From positions 1-52,630 of the forward strand of contig JAQUJY010000010.1 in the NCBI GenBank assembly GCA_028680705.1: DNA of 52,630 nt, given 5' to 3'. The notes under the pieces were generated by a model. It was not told the origin of the DNA. It saw only the letters and a program-made list of their open reading frames with translations, and did no database searches. This document shows, piece by piece, positions 9,652-18,385 of the stretch (positions are counted from its first letter, which is position 1; every line of letters begins with the position of its first letter). This DNA is from Bacteroidales bacterium (lineage in GTDB: Bacteria > Bacteroidota > Bacteroidia > Bacteroidales > Tenuifilaceae). Position numbers and translations under genes: made by a program.

Positions 9652-10353
9652 GTGTTTTACTTACGTTTTTATCGGTTTCTGATTCTGCTTGTATTAAGCC
9701 TTGCTGCTGGAGGAAATTCCTTTTCGCAAAACTATAAATACAGTTTAATCCCGCCGCACGAGTGGGTTCAGGAAAATATTGACTCACTGAGGGTCGAACT
9801 GTTGGCGAATAAAGTTGTACCCAGCGATTATGAGTGTTCAATATTAGCCGCTTTAATGTTCTATCCTGATTTAAAGGATACGCAGATAAAGTTTAAGCGT
9901 AGAGCGTTAAAAACTACCATGGCTGCTCGTCCTTCGGTTACTGATATGTTTAGGCTGCGAGATAAAAGGCACTATAAAATCATAATTAACCATAAACGGA
10001 ATAAACGGAAGAGTCCATTGCTTAAAGATGTCCCATACCATGCAAGGGTAGGGGTTATTGGACATGAACTTGCTCATTTAGTCGATTATAACAGCAAAAG
10101 TTTTATTCGCATTGTGGGTAATGGAATAGCCTATGTTATTAGCGACTCGTTTAAGCAAACTCTGGAGTATAAAATTGATGGTATAACCATAAACCAAGGC
10201 TTAGGTCAAGGGTTATATAATTTTAGACTTTTTGTTGAGGAAGAGGCCGAGACAACAAAAGAGTATCGAAAGTTTAAGGAGAAGATTTACATGGCCTCTA
10301 GTGAAATTGCTCAAATGATAAAAGATTTTAATAGAGCAGATAGCAGACAATAG
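9652..10353 (+). CDS. Putative secreted zinc metallopeptidase (HELAH)
   Basis: The GTG at 9652, 4 bases after the ispE stop, gives a 233-residue protein starting with a clean signal peptide (basic FYLRFYR, hydrophobic LILLVLSLAAGG, then NSFSQ). A longer frame from 9559 would overlap ispE by 89 bases and bury the signal sequence, so it was rejected. HELAH at residues 138-142 is a HExxH zinc site in the context VGVIGHELAHLVDY. About 40 residues on, LEYKIDGITINQG may supply the third ligand, as in gluzincin families with an E-x-x-x-D pattern. Exported and probably periplasmic; substrate unknown. Probably cotranscribed with ispE. Confidence 0.7.
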   Translation: MFYLRFYRFLILLVLSLAAGGNSFSQNYKYSLIPPHEWVQENIDSLRVELLANKVVPSDYECSILAALMFYPDLKDTQIKFKRRALKTTMAARPSVTDMFRLRDKRHYKIIINHKRNKRKSPLLKDVPYHARVGVIGHELAHLVDYNSKSFIRIVGNGIAYVISDSFKQTLEYKIDGITINQGLGQGLYNFRLFVEEEAETTKEYRKFKEKIYMASSEIAQMIKDFNRADSRQ

Positions 10354-10431
10354 CGTAAATAATATTTCCCATAACTTTTTGTATCGAACATATTGCTAAC
10401 TTGTTATGTTTAAACTAAAAACAAAAGCATC

Positions 10432-10665
10432 ATGTGGAAAGAGGAAAACAATCAGCTTGTAAAAACGTTTGAGTTTGACGATTTTACTTCGGCATTTGCA
10501 TTCATGCAGCGCGTAGCGCCCATTGCCGATATTATGAACCATCACCCCGACTGGCGTAATGTGTACAATAAGGTCGAGATTAAGTTAACCACCCACGATG
10601 CAGGTAGTGTGGTAACCGCCAAAGACCGTGAATTGGCTAGCAGAATTGACAAACTTGAAAAATAG
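10432..10665 (+). CDS. Pterin-4a-carbinolamine dehydratase family protein
   Basis: A 77-residue protein with the family signature [21 protein letters not shown] followed by G-x-V-T-A-K-D, which contains the catalytic His residues and the conserved Trp and Tyr. In other organisms such proteins recycle pterin cofactors for aromatic amino acid hydroxylases; short bacterial members often occur without a hydroxylase and may act in molybdopterin or other metabolism. No hydroxylase gene is nearby. The protein is shorter than the usual ~95-110 residues at its N terminus, but the whole catalytic core is present. Confidence 0.88.
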   Translation: MWKEENNQLVKTFEFDDFTSAFAFMQRVAPIADIMNHHPDWRNVYNKVEIKLTTHDAGSVVTAKDRELASRIDKLEK

Positions 10666-10822
10666 AATAAATAGACATATAAAACACCCATGGAAATAGC
10701 CCTAATGCAAATGCGATTGACTATCCCATGGATGAACATCCCGGAATTTGCTGCCTGCCTGTCGTTAAACAGAGCAGTTAGGGCTGGTTAGGTATACCCT
10801 AAAAAAAACTAAAAACATACAG

Positions 10823-11329
10823 ATGAAAAAGATACTAGTTTTACTCGAAAAAATGGTTGAGGATTCAGAGTTTCTGTATCCCTACCTTAGGTTGCGTGAG
10901 GAGGGATTTGATACTATCTCTGCAGCACCTGAACTAAAAGAATATCAGGGTAAGGGCGGCATGGTTTTTAAACCCGATTACTCATTTAGCGAAATTAAGG
11001 GTATAACCTTCGATGCGGTTGTGGTGCCTGGTGGCTATGCTCCAGATATGTGGCGAAGGAATGAGGGCATTGTTCGTTTTATAAGTAAGCACAACGAAAG
11101 AGGCAAAATTATTGCCTCAATTTGCCATGGTCCTTGGCTGTTAATCTCAGCTGGAATTGTAAAGGGCCGAAAGGTTACGGGTTTCCATGCAATAAAGGAC
11201 GACCTGATTAATGCGGGTGCACTTTACGACGGCTCCGATTGGGTTGAGGATAACAACCTGCTTTCGGCAACCAATCCAACAACTATGTTGCCCATGATTA
11301 AGCGATTAGTTGAAAAGTTGAAGGAGTAA
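10823..11329 (+). CDS. DJ-1/PfpI-family protein
   Basis: A 168-residue class-I glutamine-amidotransferase-like fold. The nucleophile elbow IASICHGPWLL places the reactive Cys at 101 followed by His, and VVVPGGYAPD carries the conserved glycine turn with an acidic residue upstream (LEKMVEDSE). The arrangement matches PfpI/YhbO stress proteins described as proteases or glyoxalase/deglycase-like enzymes; which activity applies cannot be decided. The 157 bases before it contain no convincing gene. Confidence 0.88.
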   Translation: MKKILVLLEKMVEDSEFLYPYLRLREEGFDTISAAPELKEYQGKGGMVFKPDYSFSEIKGITFDAVVVPGGYAPDMWRRNEGIVRFISKHNERGKIIASICHGPWLLISAGIVKGRKVTGFHAIKDDLINAGALYDGSDWVEDNNLLSATNPTTMLPMIKRLVEKLKE

Positions 11330-11370
11330 ACTAGTTTCTTACGATAAAATTAGCGCAGTATTTAGCTGTG

Positions 11371-11901
11371 CTATTCTTCAAGTAGATTTTCAATTACCTG
11401 AATCATCTGCTTAAATTCCTTCTCATCAAACAAACGGGTTAGGAACACAATTTTTCCATCCCTGTCAATTATAACATTACGTGTAACGCCAGCACTTTTA
11501 TGTGCGTAAAGTTCAAATATTTCAGATTTTTCATCGAGTGCTAGGGGATAGGTTGTTCCCATTTTCTTGGCAAATTCAATAACCTTTTCAATGGGCTCGC
11601 CCCTGTCAACGCCAACAAGTACAAGTCCTTTATCCTTTAGAGGGAGCCAAATGTCTTTCTCAATATGTGGCATCTCTTTGCGGCATACGCCACACCAACT
11701 GGCGGTAAACTGAAGCATTACAACCTTTCCGCGATTATCCGAAAGAGAAAAACTTGTGTTATCGGTGAGTTTAGTAGTAAAATCAGGTGCCACCTGGCCC
11801 ACCTTTACAATATAACCTCTATCATCTGGCTCCACAGTTTTATTCGATTTGCTTGCGCACGAGCAAAGAATTATAGCTGCAGCAATAATTGTTTTGAGCA
11901 T
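11371..11901 (-). CDS. TlpA/ResA-like thioredoxin-fold lipoprotein
   Basis: A 176-residue exported protein. The N terminus (LKTIIAAAIILCSCASKS) is a lipoprotein signal with the modified Cys most likely at 15. A thioredoxin-like domain follows with the redox motif SWCGVC (C70, C73), opening with VGQVAPDFTTKLTD and ending near LDEKSEIFELYAHKSAGV. Such proteins reduce or oxidise periplasmic thiols, for example during cytochrome c assembly; a CcsBA protein is encoded in this window at 47.2-50.3 kb, which makes such a role plausible but not shown. Confidence 0.87.
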   Translation of the reverse strand: MLKTIIAAAIILCSCASKSNKTVEPDDRGYIVKVGQVAPDFTTKLTDNTSFSLSDNRGKVVMLQFTASWCGVCRKEMPHIEKDIWLPLKDKGLVLVGVDRGEPIEKVIEFAKKMGTTYPLALDEKSEIFELYAHKSAGVTRNVIIDRDGKIVFLTRLFDEKEFKQMIQVIENLLEE

Positions 11902-12068
11902 GGTTCTCTTTTTTATTAGTTTATAGTTTGCTGTTAATAATCAGATATCTATCTAACTATAAAACATCCTAAAAGGTTCACTTTTTAGGTGCAATATATT
12001 ATTAACCCAGGTGAGTAGGCAAATATGGAAAATTGTTGGCTAATTCTCAATACTCCTAATTTATACAC

Positions 12069-12096
12069 AAAAAGGCCTGCATTTCTGCAAGCCTTT
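12069..12096 (-). terminator. Terminator behind tRNA-Pro(GGG)
   Basis: On the minus strand an interrupted stem AAAGGC..TGCA / TGCA..GCCTTT with a 4-base loop is followed by a run of five T. It lies 14 bases downstream of the tRNA 3' end. Confidence 0.75.
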
Positions 12097-12109
12097 AGTT
12101 TTCAAATAG

Positions 12110-12183
12110 TCGGGGTGAGAAGACTCGAACTTCCGACCCCTTGCACCCCATGCAAGTACGCTAGCCAACTGCGCCACACCCCG
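12110..12183 (-). tRNA. tRNA-Pro(GGG)
   Basis: The reverse complement folds as a cloverleaf: acceptor CGGGGTG pairs with CACCCCG, discriminator A, anticodon stem CTTGC/GCAAG with loop ATGGGGT (anticodon GGG), and a T arm with TTCGAGT. CCA is not encoded. It shares its acceptor stem with the tRNA-Pro(TGG) at 51929. Confidence 0.95.
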
Positions 12184-12198
12184 GACAAATTTGCGTGG

Positions 12199-12228
12199 CA
12201 AAGATAGCTACTTTTTCTATAAAGCAAA
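12199..12228 (-). promoter_or_regulatory. Promoter of tRNA-Pro(GGG)
   Basis: On the minus strand TTTG (12228-12225) is followed after 18 bases by TATCTTTG (12206-12199), close to the phylum consensus, with the tRNA starting 16 bases downstream. Confidence 0.6.
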
Positions 12229-12258
12229 GCATATTCAATCCGTTTTATGGAAACCTTT

Positions 12259-12291
12259 TTTGCGGTTTTTTCCCATAGATGGTTAACTTTG
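12259..12291 (+). promoter_or_regulatory. Promoter of trxB
   Basis: TTTG (12259-12262), 21-base spacer, TAACTTTG (12284-12291): a full match to the Bacteroidota housekeeping promoter, about 75 bases before the trxB start. Confidence 0.65.
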
Positions 12292-12367
12292 CATTATTAC
12301 CATAATGTGAACTCTTTCATTTTACTTTTGTTTAAAACAGCGTATTAATCAATTTAAAAATATCGAT

Positions 12368-13363
12368 ATGGAATTATTTAAACCTTTGGAAACTAAGGGT
12401 GAGGAGATTAAAAAAGTTAAAACCGATGCTCCATCGGAGCATGTAAGGGTACTAATTGTTGGTTCGGGACCTGCCGGATATACAGCGGCAATATATGCTG
12501 CCAGAGCAAACCTAAACCCCGTACTTTATGAGGGGCTTCAGCCCGGTGGGCAGCTAACCACCACTACTGAGGTCGACAACTTCCCGGGTTATCCCGATGG
12601 AGTTACTGGCCCTGTTATGATGGAGGATTTAAAGGGGCAGGCAGTTCGTTTTGGTACCGATGTGCGCTTTGGAATGGCAACTGCTGCCGACCTATCAAAG
12701 GAACCCTATTCGGTTACAATAGATGATGATAAGGTTATTACTGCCGATGCACTTATTATTGCAACAGGTGCAACCGCCAAATATCTGGGGTTAGAGTCAG
12801 AGGAGAAGTTTAAGGGGCAAGGCGTTTCTGCATGTGCTACCTGCGATGGCTTTTTTTATAAGGGGCAAGATGTTGCTGTGGTTGGTGGAGGCGATACAGC
12901 CTGCGAAGAGGCAACCTATTTATCTGGTATATGCAATAAGGTTTACATGATTGTACGTAAACCCTACCTAAGGGCATCAAAGGCTATGCAGGATAGGGTA
13001 ATGTCAACAAAGAACATTGAAGTGTTATTTGAGCATAGTACAAAGGAGATTCTGGGCGACTCAAATGGGGTAACAGGAGTATCTCTAAAAAAGGAAAGTG
13101 GCGAAGAGGTGAAGGTTGATATTACTGGTTTTTTTGTTGCCATTGGGCATCAGCCAAATTCCGATATTTTTAAAGATTTTATTGATATGGACGAAACGGG
13201 TTACATACAAACTCAACCCGGTACACCAAAGACCAATATTCCTGGTGTTTTTGCCTGTGGCGACGTGCAGGATAAGCATTATCGTCAGGCTGTTACTGCG
13301 GCAGGAACGGGGTGTATGGCTGCTCTGGATGCAGAACGATATCTTGGGACTCGAATATTTTAG
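12368..13363 (+). CDS. trxB: Thioredoxin-disulfide reductase
   Basis: A 331-residue FAD/NADPH enzyme that reduces thioredoxin in the cytosol. It shows the FAD motif VLIVGSGPAGYTAAIYAARA (residues 29-48), the redox pair CATC (156-159) followed by Asp, the NADPH motif VAVVGGGDTACEEA, and the C-terminal FAD motif VFACGDVQDKHYRQAVTAAG. About 25 extra residues precede the usual start, a Lys/Glu-rich leader common in this phylum. It is monocistronic with its own promoter and a strong terminator. Confidence 0.97.
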   Translation: MELFKPLETKGEEIKKVKTDAPSEHVRVLIVGSGPAGYTAAIYAARANLNPVLYEGLQPGGQLTTTTEVDNFPGYPDGVTGPVMMEDLKGQAVRFGTDVRFGMATAADLSKEPYSVTIDDDKVITADALIIATGATAKYLGLESEEKFKGQGVSACATCDGFFYKGQDVAVVGGGDTACEEATYLSGICNKVYMIVRKPYLRASKAMQDRVMSTKNIEVLFEHSTKEILGDSNGVTGVSLKKESGEEVKVDITGFFVAIGHQPNSDIFKDFIDMDETGYIQTQPGTPKTNIPGVFACGDVQDKHYRQAVTAAGTGCMAALDAERYLGTRIF

Positions 13364-13379
13364 TCTCGAGTATTTTAGT
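13350..13379 (+). repeat. 15-bp tandem duplication across the trxB stop
   Basis: CTCGAATATTTTAGT (13350-13364) is followed directly by CTCGAGTATTTTAGT (13365-13379), 14 of 15 identical. The first copy carries the trxB stop codon; the second lies just outside the gene. It looks like a small slippage duplication. Confidence 0.7.
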
Positions 13380-13381
13380 AC

Positions 13382-13421
13382 AAACAAGAATGGCTGCTCT
13401 CGAGAGCAGCCATTCTTGTTT
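13382..13421. terminator. Bidirectional terminator, 40-bp perfect palindrome
   Basis: The left arm AAACAAGAATGGCTGCTCTC is mirrored exactly by the right arm with no spacer. The A-rich start and T-rich end make it a working terminator in either direction. It sits between the convergent genes trxB and the alpha-oxoamine synthase. Confidence 0.85.
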
Positions 13422-13441
13422 ATTACCGTAAAGTGTGTAAT

Positions 13442-14683
13442 CTATACTTGCGACATTTTCTCGGCATAGTATTTACCCTCTTTTAGTTTTTTAGCGCATT
13501 CTGTAAATGCATCAACGGTAAGTTTCACATCATCAAGGGTGTGAACTGCCGTGGGAATAAGTCTTAGCAGAATTTGTCCTTTAGGGATTACGGGGTAAAC
13601 CACTATAGAGCAGAAAATATTATAGTTCTCCCTAAGGTCGAAAACCATGTTGGTTGCCTCTGGGATATTCCCTTTCATGTAAACGGGAGTAACGGGTGAC
13701 TCAGTTTTACCGATATCCAGCCCTGCCTCTTTTAATCCTTTTTGTAAGGCATATACAATCTTCCAGAGGTTATCCTTAAGCTGTGGTTCGGTTTGAATAA
13801 TTTCTAAACGCTTAATTGCACCAATTACCATTGGCATTGGGAGCGATTTTGCAAAAGTTTGCGAGCGTAAGTTATAGGCAAGGTACCTTACAATATCCTC
13901 ATCGGCGGCAATAAATGCGCCTATGCCAGCACCGCTTTTTGCAAAGGTTGCGAAGTGAAGGTCAACTTCATCCTGAACACCAAAGTGCTCGCCGGCACCT
14001 GCACCAGTTTTACCCATGGTGCCAAAACCGTGTGCATCGTCAACCAAAAGGCGAAACTTAAACTCACTCTTTAAATCAACAATAGCCTTAAGGTTTCCAA
14101 GGTCACCAGCCATTCCAAATACACCTTCGGTAATAACGAGAATGCCTCCACCATTTTTCTCGGCTAGGCGGGTGGCATGCCCAAGCTGTTTACGAAGACT
14201 CTCCATATCGTTGTGCGCAAATACAAACCTTTTACCAGTGGTTAAGCGCAAGCCATCAATAATACAAGCGTGCGATTCGGAATCGTAAACAACAACATCA
14301 TTGCGCGATACTAAAGCATCAATAATTGATACCATGCCTTGGTAGCCATAGTTAAGCAGAAAGGCTGATTGTTTTCCAACAAAGGCTGCAAGTTTCTCTT
14401 CCAGCTCTTCGTGATACCTTGTTTGTCCGCTCATCATTCTTGCTCCCATAGGGTATGCCATGCCATACTGGGCGGCACCCTCGGCATCGGCTTTTCTAAC
14501 CTCGGGGTGGTTAGCTAAGCCCAGGTAGTTGTTAAGGCTCCAGGTTAATACTTTTTTTCCGCGGAAAATCATCCAAGGTTCAATCTCGCCCTCTAGTTTT
14601 GGGAAAGCAAAGTAACCGTGACCCTCTTTGTGGTATTGGCCAATTGGCCCCATGCCTTTTCTTAGTTTATCAAAAATATCCAC
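13442..14683 (-). CDS. Alpha-oxoamine synthase (serine palmitoyltransferase-like)
   Basis: A 413-residue PLP-dependent acyltransferase that condenses an amino acid with an acyl-CoA or acyl-ACP with loss of CO2. Visible are the fold-I residues H138 (DSESHAC), the DDAH pair at 215-218, and the PLP Lys K249 in TFAKSGAGIGAF. The N terminus (IGQYHKEGHGYFAF) and overall pattern place it with the serine palmitoyltransferase / glycine C-acetyltransferase / AONS group. In Bacteroidota such paralogues make the long-chain base of sphingolipids, and related enzymes use cysteate to make sulfonolipids. AKSGAG where the Bacteroides enzyme has SKSLAS is a difference near the cofactor. The amino acid substrate cannot be assigned by eye; no biotin or threonine-degradation genes are nearby. 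Confidence 0.85.
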   Translation of the reverse strand: MDIFDKLRKGMGPIGQYHKEGHGYFAFPKLEGEIEPWMIFRGKKVLTWSLNNYLGLANHPEVRKADAEGAAQYGMAYPMGARMMSGQTRYHEELEEKLAAFVGKQSAFLLNYGYQGMVSIIDALVSRNDVVVYDSESHACIIDGLRLTTGKRFVFAHNDMESLRKQLGHATRLAEKNGGGILVITEGVFGMAGDLGNLKAIVDLKSEFKFRLLVDDAHGFGTMGKTGAGAGEHFGVQDEVDLHFATFAKSGAGIGAFIAADEDIVRYLAYNLRSQTFAKSLPMPMVIGAIKRLEIIQTEPQLKDNLWKIVYALQKGLKEAGLDIGKTESPVTPVYMKGNIPEATNMVFDLRENYNIFCSIVVYPVIPKGQILLRLIPTAVHTLDDVKLTVDAFTECAKKLKEGKYYAEKMSQV

Positions 14684-15041
14684 GTTGATGTGTTTTATTG
14701 GGTTAATAGAATACGTTAAAATTTATACAAAAGTACATTATTTTGTCAACACTGTAAATTACTGCGCTTAAATTAAACTCTTTGTTAGTGGTTTGTGCCA
14801 CAATTTCAGGGTTTTGTGATTGTCTGTTGTTTACAGAATTCAGTTAATCAACTACTTCAACTAAAATCAAATATTGGTTTTTTAATTTGAGTTAATACTC
14901 TTTAACTATGTGATTATATAAATTTTATGGACATTTGGAGTGAACATTTGCAAATATCTTGCTAACTTTGCTCGCTTGAAAATGGTTGCAATAAATTTGC
15001 TCAATACAGCGTTTAACCCTACTAAAGCCTTTGCTTAAAAG
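14684..15041. promoter_or_regulatory. Divergent intergenic region with two -7 boxes
   Basis: This 358-base AT-rich gap separates the divergent oxoamine synthase and bamD. TACTTTTG on the minus strand (14735-14728) is a candidate -7 box for the oxoamine synthase, and TAACTTTG on the plus strand (14963-14970) for the bamD operon; neither has a well-spaced TTTG at -33. I see no gene, tRNA or strong hairpin here. Confidence 0.45.
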
Positions 15042-15833
15042 ATGAAAAATTATCAAATAGTTATTCTAAGCTTATTAGTTCTTTTAATTGCCTCGTGTAG
15101 CGGTTTTAACAAGTTGCTAAAAACTAAGGACTATGGGCTTATGTACAAGAAAGGTCTAGAGTACTACGAGAAGAAGGACCATTATAAGTATACAACTCTT
15201 TTTGAGCAAATAGTCCCAATTTACAGGGGTACTATGCAGGCCGATACAATTGAGTACTATTTGGCAGAGGGATACTATTATCAGGGAGATTATCTCTTGT
15301 CTGCTCATTTCTTTGATAAGTTTAGGCAGAATTATCCCAGAAGTACTTTTGTTGAGCAAGCAGAGTTTATGTATGCATATTGTTTCTATAAGTCGTCACC
15401 TAGGCCTTTACTCGATCAGGAAACAACGAATAATGCTATTTCGGCATTTAACGAGTTTATAGCAAGATATCCGAATACATCGAAAAAAGCAGAGGTTAAT
15501 AGGATTATGCATGAGCTTCGCTCAAAACTCATTGAAAAGTCATACCTAAGTGCAAAACTTTACTACGCCAGAGAGGATTATAAAGCAGCCATTACTGCAC
15601 TTAAAAATAGTCTTGGTAAGTTTCCTGATTCAGAGTTTCGAGAGGAGCAACTTTATATGATCCTTGACGCATCCTATAAATTGGCAACTAAAAGTGTATC
15701 TGAAAAAAGGCGAGAGCGCTTTCAAAACACCCTCGACGAGTACTATAATCTGATGAGTGAATACCCAGAGACAAGGTATAAGCGGGAAGCGGAAAAGATA
15801 TATGCTAACAGCATTAATATTGTAGAAAAATAA
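15042..15833 (+). CDS. bamD: Outer-membrane assembly lipoprotein BamD
   Basis: A 263-residue lipoprotein of the beta-barrel assembly machine on the periplasmic face of the outer membrane. The signal LLVLLIASCSG gives a lipobox Cys at residue 19. The rest is TPR-like helical repeats, for example LYKKGLEYYEKKDHYKYTT-type pairs and YLAEGYYYQGDYLLSAHFF, with FPDSEFREEQLY toward the end. It is the first gene of a block (omega-like subunit, coaBC, DUF4835, recN) that recurs in this phylum. Confidence 0.93.
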   Translation: MKNYQIVILSLLVLLIASCSGFNKLLKTKDYGLMYKKGLEYYEKKDHYKYTTLFEQIVPIYRGTMQADTIEYYLAEGYYYQGDYLLSAHFFDKFRQNYPRSTFVEQAEFMYAYCFYKSSPRPLLDQETTNNAISAFNEFIARYPNTSKKAEVNRIMHELRSKLIEKSYLSAKLYYAREDYKAAITALKNSLGKFPDSEFREEQLYMILDASYKLATKSVSEKRRERFQNTLDEYYNLMSEYPETRYKREAEKIYANSINIVEK

Positions 15834-15850
15834 GCTTAATTAATATAACT

Positions 15851-16180
15851 ATGGATTTCAAAAAAGTAATTGCACCCTTAACAACAACAACTCAAGATTT
15901 ATCTGTGCTCGATAAGGATACAGATAACATTTACGAAACGGTACGGATTATTGCCAAGCGTTCAAATTCCATTGGACAGGACATGAAGCACGAACTTAAC
16001 CGTAAATTAGAGGAGTTTGCATACTATACCGATAACCTTGAGGAGGTTTTTGAGAATAGGGAACAGATTGAGATTAGTAAGTTTTACGAGCGTTTGCCCA
16101 AACCCGCACTTATAGCTTTACAAGAGTTTTTAGATAATAAGATACATCTCAAAGTAGAGCAAGAACAGGAGGAGGTCTAG
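15851..16180 (+). CDS. rpoZ: RNA polymerase omega-like (Rpb6-type) subunit
   Basis: A 109-residue protein with the Bacteroidota omega pattern: DTDNIYETVRIIAKRSNSIGQDMKHELNRKLEEF, an Rpb6/omega-like helix pair that binds the beta' subunit, and a C-terminal acidic tail. It lies 17 bases after bamD and 9 bases before coaBC, the position this gene usually holds. The gene symbol is by function; the sequence differs clearly from proteobacterial omega. Confidence 0.88.
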   Translation: MDFKKVIAPLTTTTQDLSVLDKDTDNIYETVRIIAKRSNSIGQDMKHELNRKLEEFAYYTDNLEEVFENREQIEISKFYERLPKPALIALQEFLDNKIHLKVEQEQEEV

Positions 16181-16189
16181 TATAAACTT

Positions 16190-17389
16190 ATGCTAAAGGG
16201 CAAAAATATATTACTTGGTATCACCGGAAGCATTGCTGCCTACAAAACCGCTAGCCTAGTTAGGCTTTTGGTTAAAGAGGGGGCAAGCGTTAAGGTTATC
16301 ATGACCCCTTTAGCTAAAGAGTTTATAACGCCTTTAACCATGGCAACACTTTCAAAGAACCCCATTCTTGTGGATTTTTTTAATCCCGAAAATGGAGATT
16401 GGAATAGTCATGTTGACCTTGGTCTTTGGGCTGATCTTTATCTAATCGCACCAGCTTCGGCTAATACAATGGCTAAAATGGCCAGTGGTGTTGCCGATAA
16501 CCTGCTGCTAACATCATATCTATCTGCGCGGTGTCCAGTAATGGTTGCACCAGCAATGGATTTGGATATGTTTCAGCATCCAACTACCCAAAAGAATATT
16601 GAGGTTCTGAAGGGTTATGGTAATATTATTATTGAGGCAACAACAGGTGAACTTGCCAGTGGATTAAGTGGAAAGGGAAGGATGGAAGAGCCTGAAAAGA
16701 TTTTTGAGGCCATTTCGTTATTTTTCTCAAGCAACGAAACGCTAAAGGGCAAATTGGTGCTAGTTACTTCGGGTCCAACCCATGAGCCAATTGACCCTAT
16801 TCGTTTTATTGGTAATCGTTCGTCGGGACTAATGGGAGCAAGCACTGCCCTTAGCCTTGTACAGAGAGGGGCAAAGGTCTTATTTGTTACAGGACCCTCC
16901 AGCCAGAAACCCGTTCATAAGGATATAGAGATTATTAGTGTGTCTACGGCTCAGCAAATGTATGATAAGGCGGTGGAACTATATCCTCGGTGTGATGCTG
17001 CTGTGCTTGCCGCTGCTGTTGCCGATTTTTCGGTTAAGCAGGCTGCAAATCAAAAGATTAAACGCGAGGACACCAGTTTAATGCTCGAATTAGTTCCTAC
17101 TCAGGATATTGCTAAAGAGTTAGGGAAAATGAAGAGTAAAACTCAATTGCTGGTTGGTTTTGCGCTCGAAACTCAAAATCAGCAGGAGAATGCAATGCGC
17201 AAGCTTAAAACGAAAAACTTCGATTTCATCGTTCTTAACTCCCCTAATGATGAGGGGGCTGGCTTTGATGTTTTAACCAATAAGGTTACCATCATCCATA
17301 GTAACGGGAACGAGGTACCCTATCCGTTAAAATCAAAGGCTCACGTTGCTGATGATATTGTAAATGAGTTGGTAAAACTCTTTAAGTAA
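16190..17389 (+). CDS. coaBC: Phosphopantothenoylcysteine decarboxylase / phosphopantothenate-cysteine ligase
   Basis: A 399-residue bifunctional coenzyme A synthesis enzyme. The N-terminal flavoprotein (1-185) opens with KNILLGITGSIAAYKTASLVR and carries SHVDLGLWADLYLIAPASANTMAKMASGVADNLL. The C-terminal ligase (about 190-399) shows LVTSGPTHEPIDPIRFIGNRSSG, AAVADF and KIKRED, which bind CTP and substrate. Length is standard. It is cotranscribed with its neighbours. Confidence 0.97.
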   Translation: MLKGKNILLGITGSIAAYKTASLVRLLVKEGASVKVIMTPLAKEFITPLTMATLSKNPILVDFFNPENGDWNSHVDLGLWADLYLIAPASANTMAKMASGVADNLLLTSYLSARCPVMVAPAMDLDMFQHPTTQKNIEVLKGYGNIIIEATTGELASGLSGKGRMEEPEKIFEAISLFFSSNETLKGKLVLVTSGPTHEPIDPIRFIGNRSSGLMGASTALSLVQRGAKVLFVTGPSSQKPVHKDIEIISVSTAQQMYDKAVELYPRCDAAVLAAAVADFSVKQAANQKIKREDTSLMLELVPTQDIAKELGKMKSKTQLLVGFALETQNQQENAMRKLKTKNFDFIVLNSPNDEGAGFDVLTNKVTIIHSNGNEVPYPLKSKAHVADDIVNELVKLFK

Positions 17390-17412
17390 GCAACATCATA
17401 AATTATAAGTCT

Positions 17413-18363
17413 ATGTTTACCCGTAAAGTATTCATACCCATCTTTCTTTTTATTCTACTCCCGTTAGTATCGTTTCAGCAGGAGTTGCGTTGCAATATTC
17501 AGATAAACTCCCAGAAAATTCAGGGAACAAATCGGCAGGTTTTTCAAACGCTGCAGACCGCTCTTTATGAGTTTATGAACAATACTTCATGGACAAACCA
17601 TCTTTATGGTCAGGATGAGCGTATTGAGTGCAATATGATGATAACCATTAATGAGCAGATAGGTTCCGATGAGTTTAAAGGCTCAATTCAGATCCAATCA
17701 CGACGTCCAATTTTTGGTTCCTCATACAATACTACAATGCTAAACATTGTAGATAACAACATGAATTTCAGGTATATTGAGTTTGACCAATTGGAGTTTT
17801 CCGACTCTCGCCATATTAGTAACCTAACCTCTGTGCTGGCCTATTATGCATACATAATCCTTGGGTTCGATTATGATTCGTTTTCGTACCTTGGGGGAAC
17901 AGAGTATTTTCAGAAAGCAGAAAAGATTGTGAATAATGCTCAGAATGCTGTTGAAAGGGGCTGGAAAGCCTACGAGGGAAATAGGAAGAATAGGTATTGG
18001 TTAATAGAGAATGTGCTCAATGCAAAGTATCGACCCCTTAGGGAGGTGTACTACAAATACCACAGAACTGGACTCGACAGGATGAGCGATAAACTTGTGG
18101 AGGGAAGAGCCGAAATAGCGGAGACGCTAACTAGTATCCAAAGGGTTCATCGTGAGAAGCCCGACCCATATATGTATTATCTACAAATTTTCTTCGATGC
18201 CAAAAGCGAGGAGTTGGTGAATATCTTCTCTGAATCGTTTCCGGCAGAAAAAACTAGGGTGGTTAATATTCTAAATGAGGTTGATAACGCCAATGCTAAT
18301 AAGTACAACCGAATTACGCAGGATGGCGGAGGCCGCCCACAGACCAGTACGCAAACACGTTAA
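17413..18363 (+). CDS. DUF4835-family secreted protein
   Basis: A 316-residue exported protein with a signal peptide (VFIPIFLFILLPLVSFQQ) that corresponds by position and pattern (ELRCNIQINSQKIQGTNRQVFQTLQ; NTSWTNHLYGQDERIECNM) to DUF4835, a family found almost only in Bacteroidota between coaBC and recN. Function is unknown. The conserved place behind bamD suggests an envelope role, but this is inference. Confidence 0.85.
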   Translation: MFTRKVFIPIFLFILLPLVSFQQELRCNIQINSQKIQGTNRQVFQTLQTALYEFMNNTSWTNHLYGQDERIECNMMITINEQIGSDEFKGSIQIQSRRPIFGSSYNTTMLNIVDNNMNFRYIEFDQLEFSDSRHISNLTSVLAYYAYIILGFDYDSFSYLGGTEYFQKAEKIVNNAQNAVERGWKAYEGNRKNRYWLIENVLNAKYRPLREVYYKYHRTGLDRMSDKLVEGRAEIAETLTSIQRVHREKPDPYMYYLQIFFDAKSEELVNIFSESFPAEKTRVVNILNEVDNANANKYNRITQDGGGRPQTSTQTR

Positions 18364-18385
18364 GTTGTCTTAAAGTTTGTTGGCT

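Noticed and set aside
10690-10791. 33-codon frame between the pterin dehydratase and DJ-1 genes
   Set aside because: No ribosome site, unusual composition, no support beyond an open frame.
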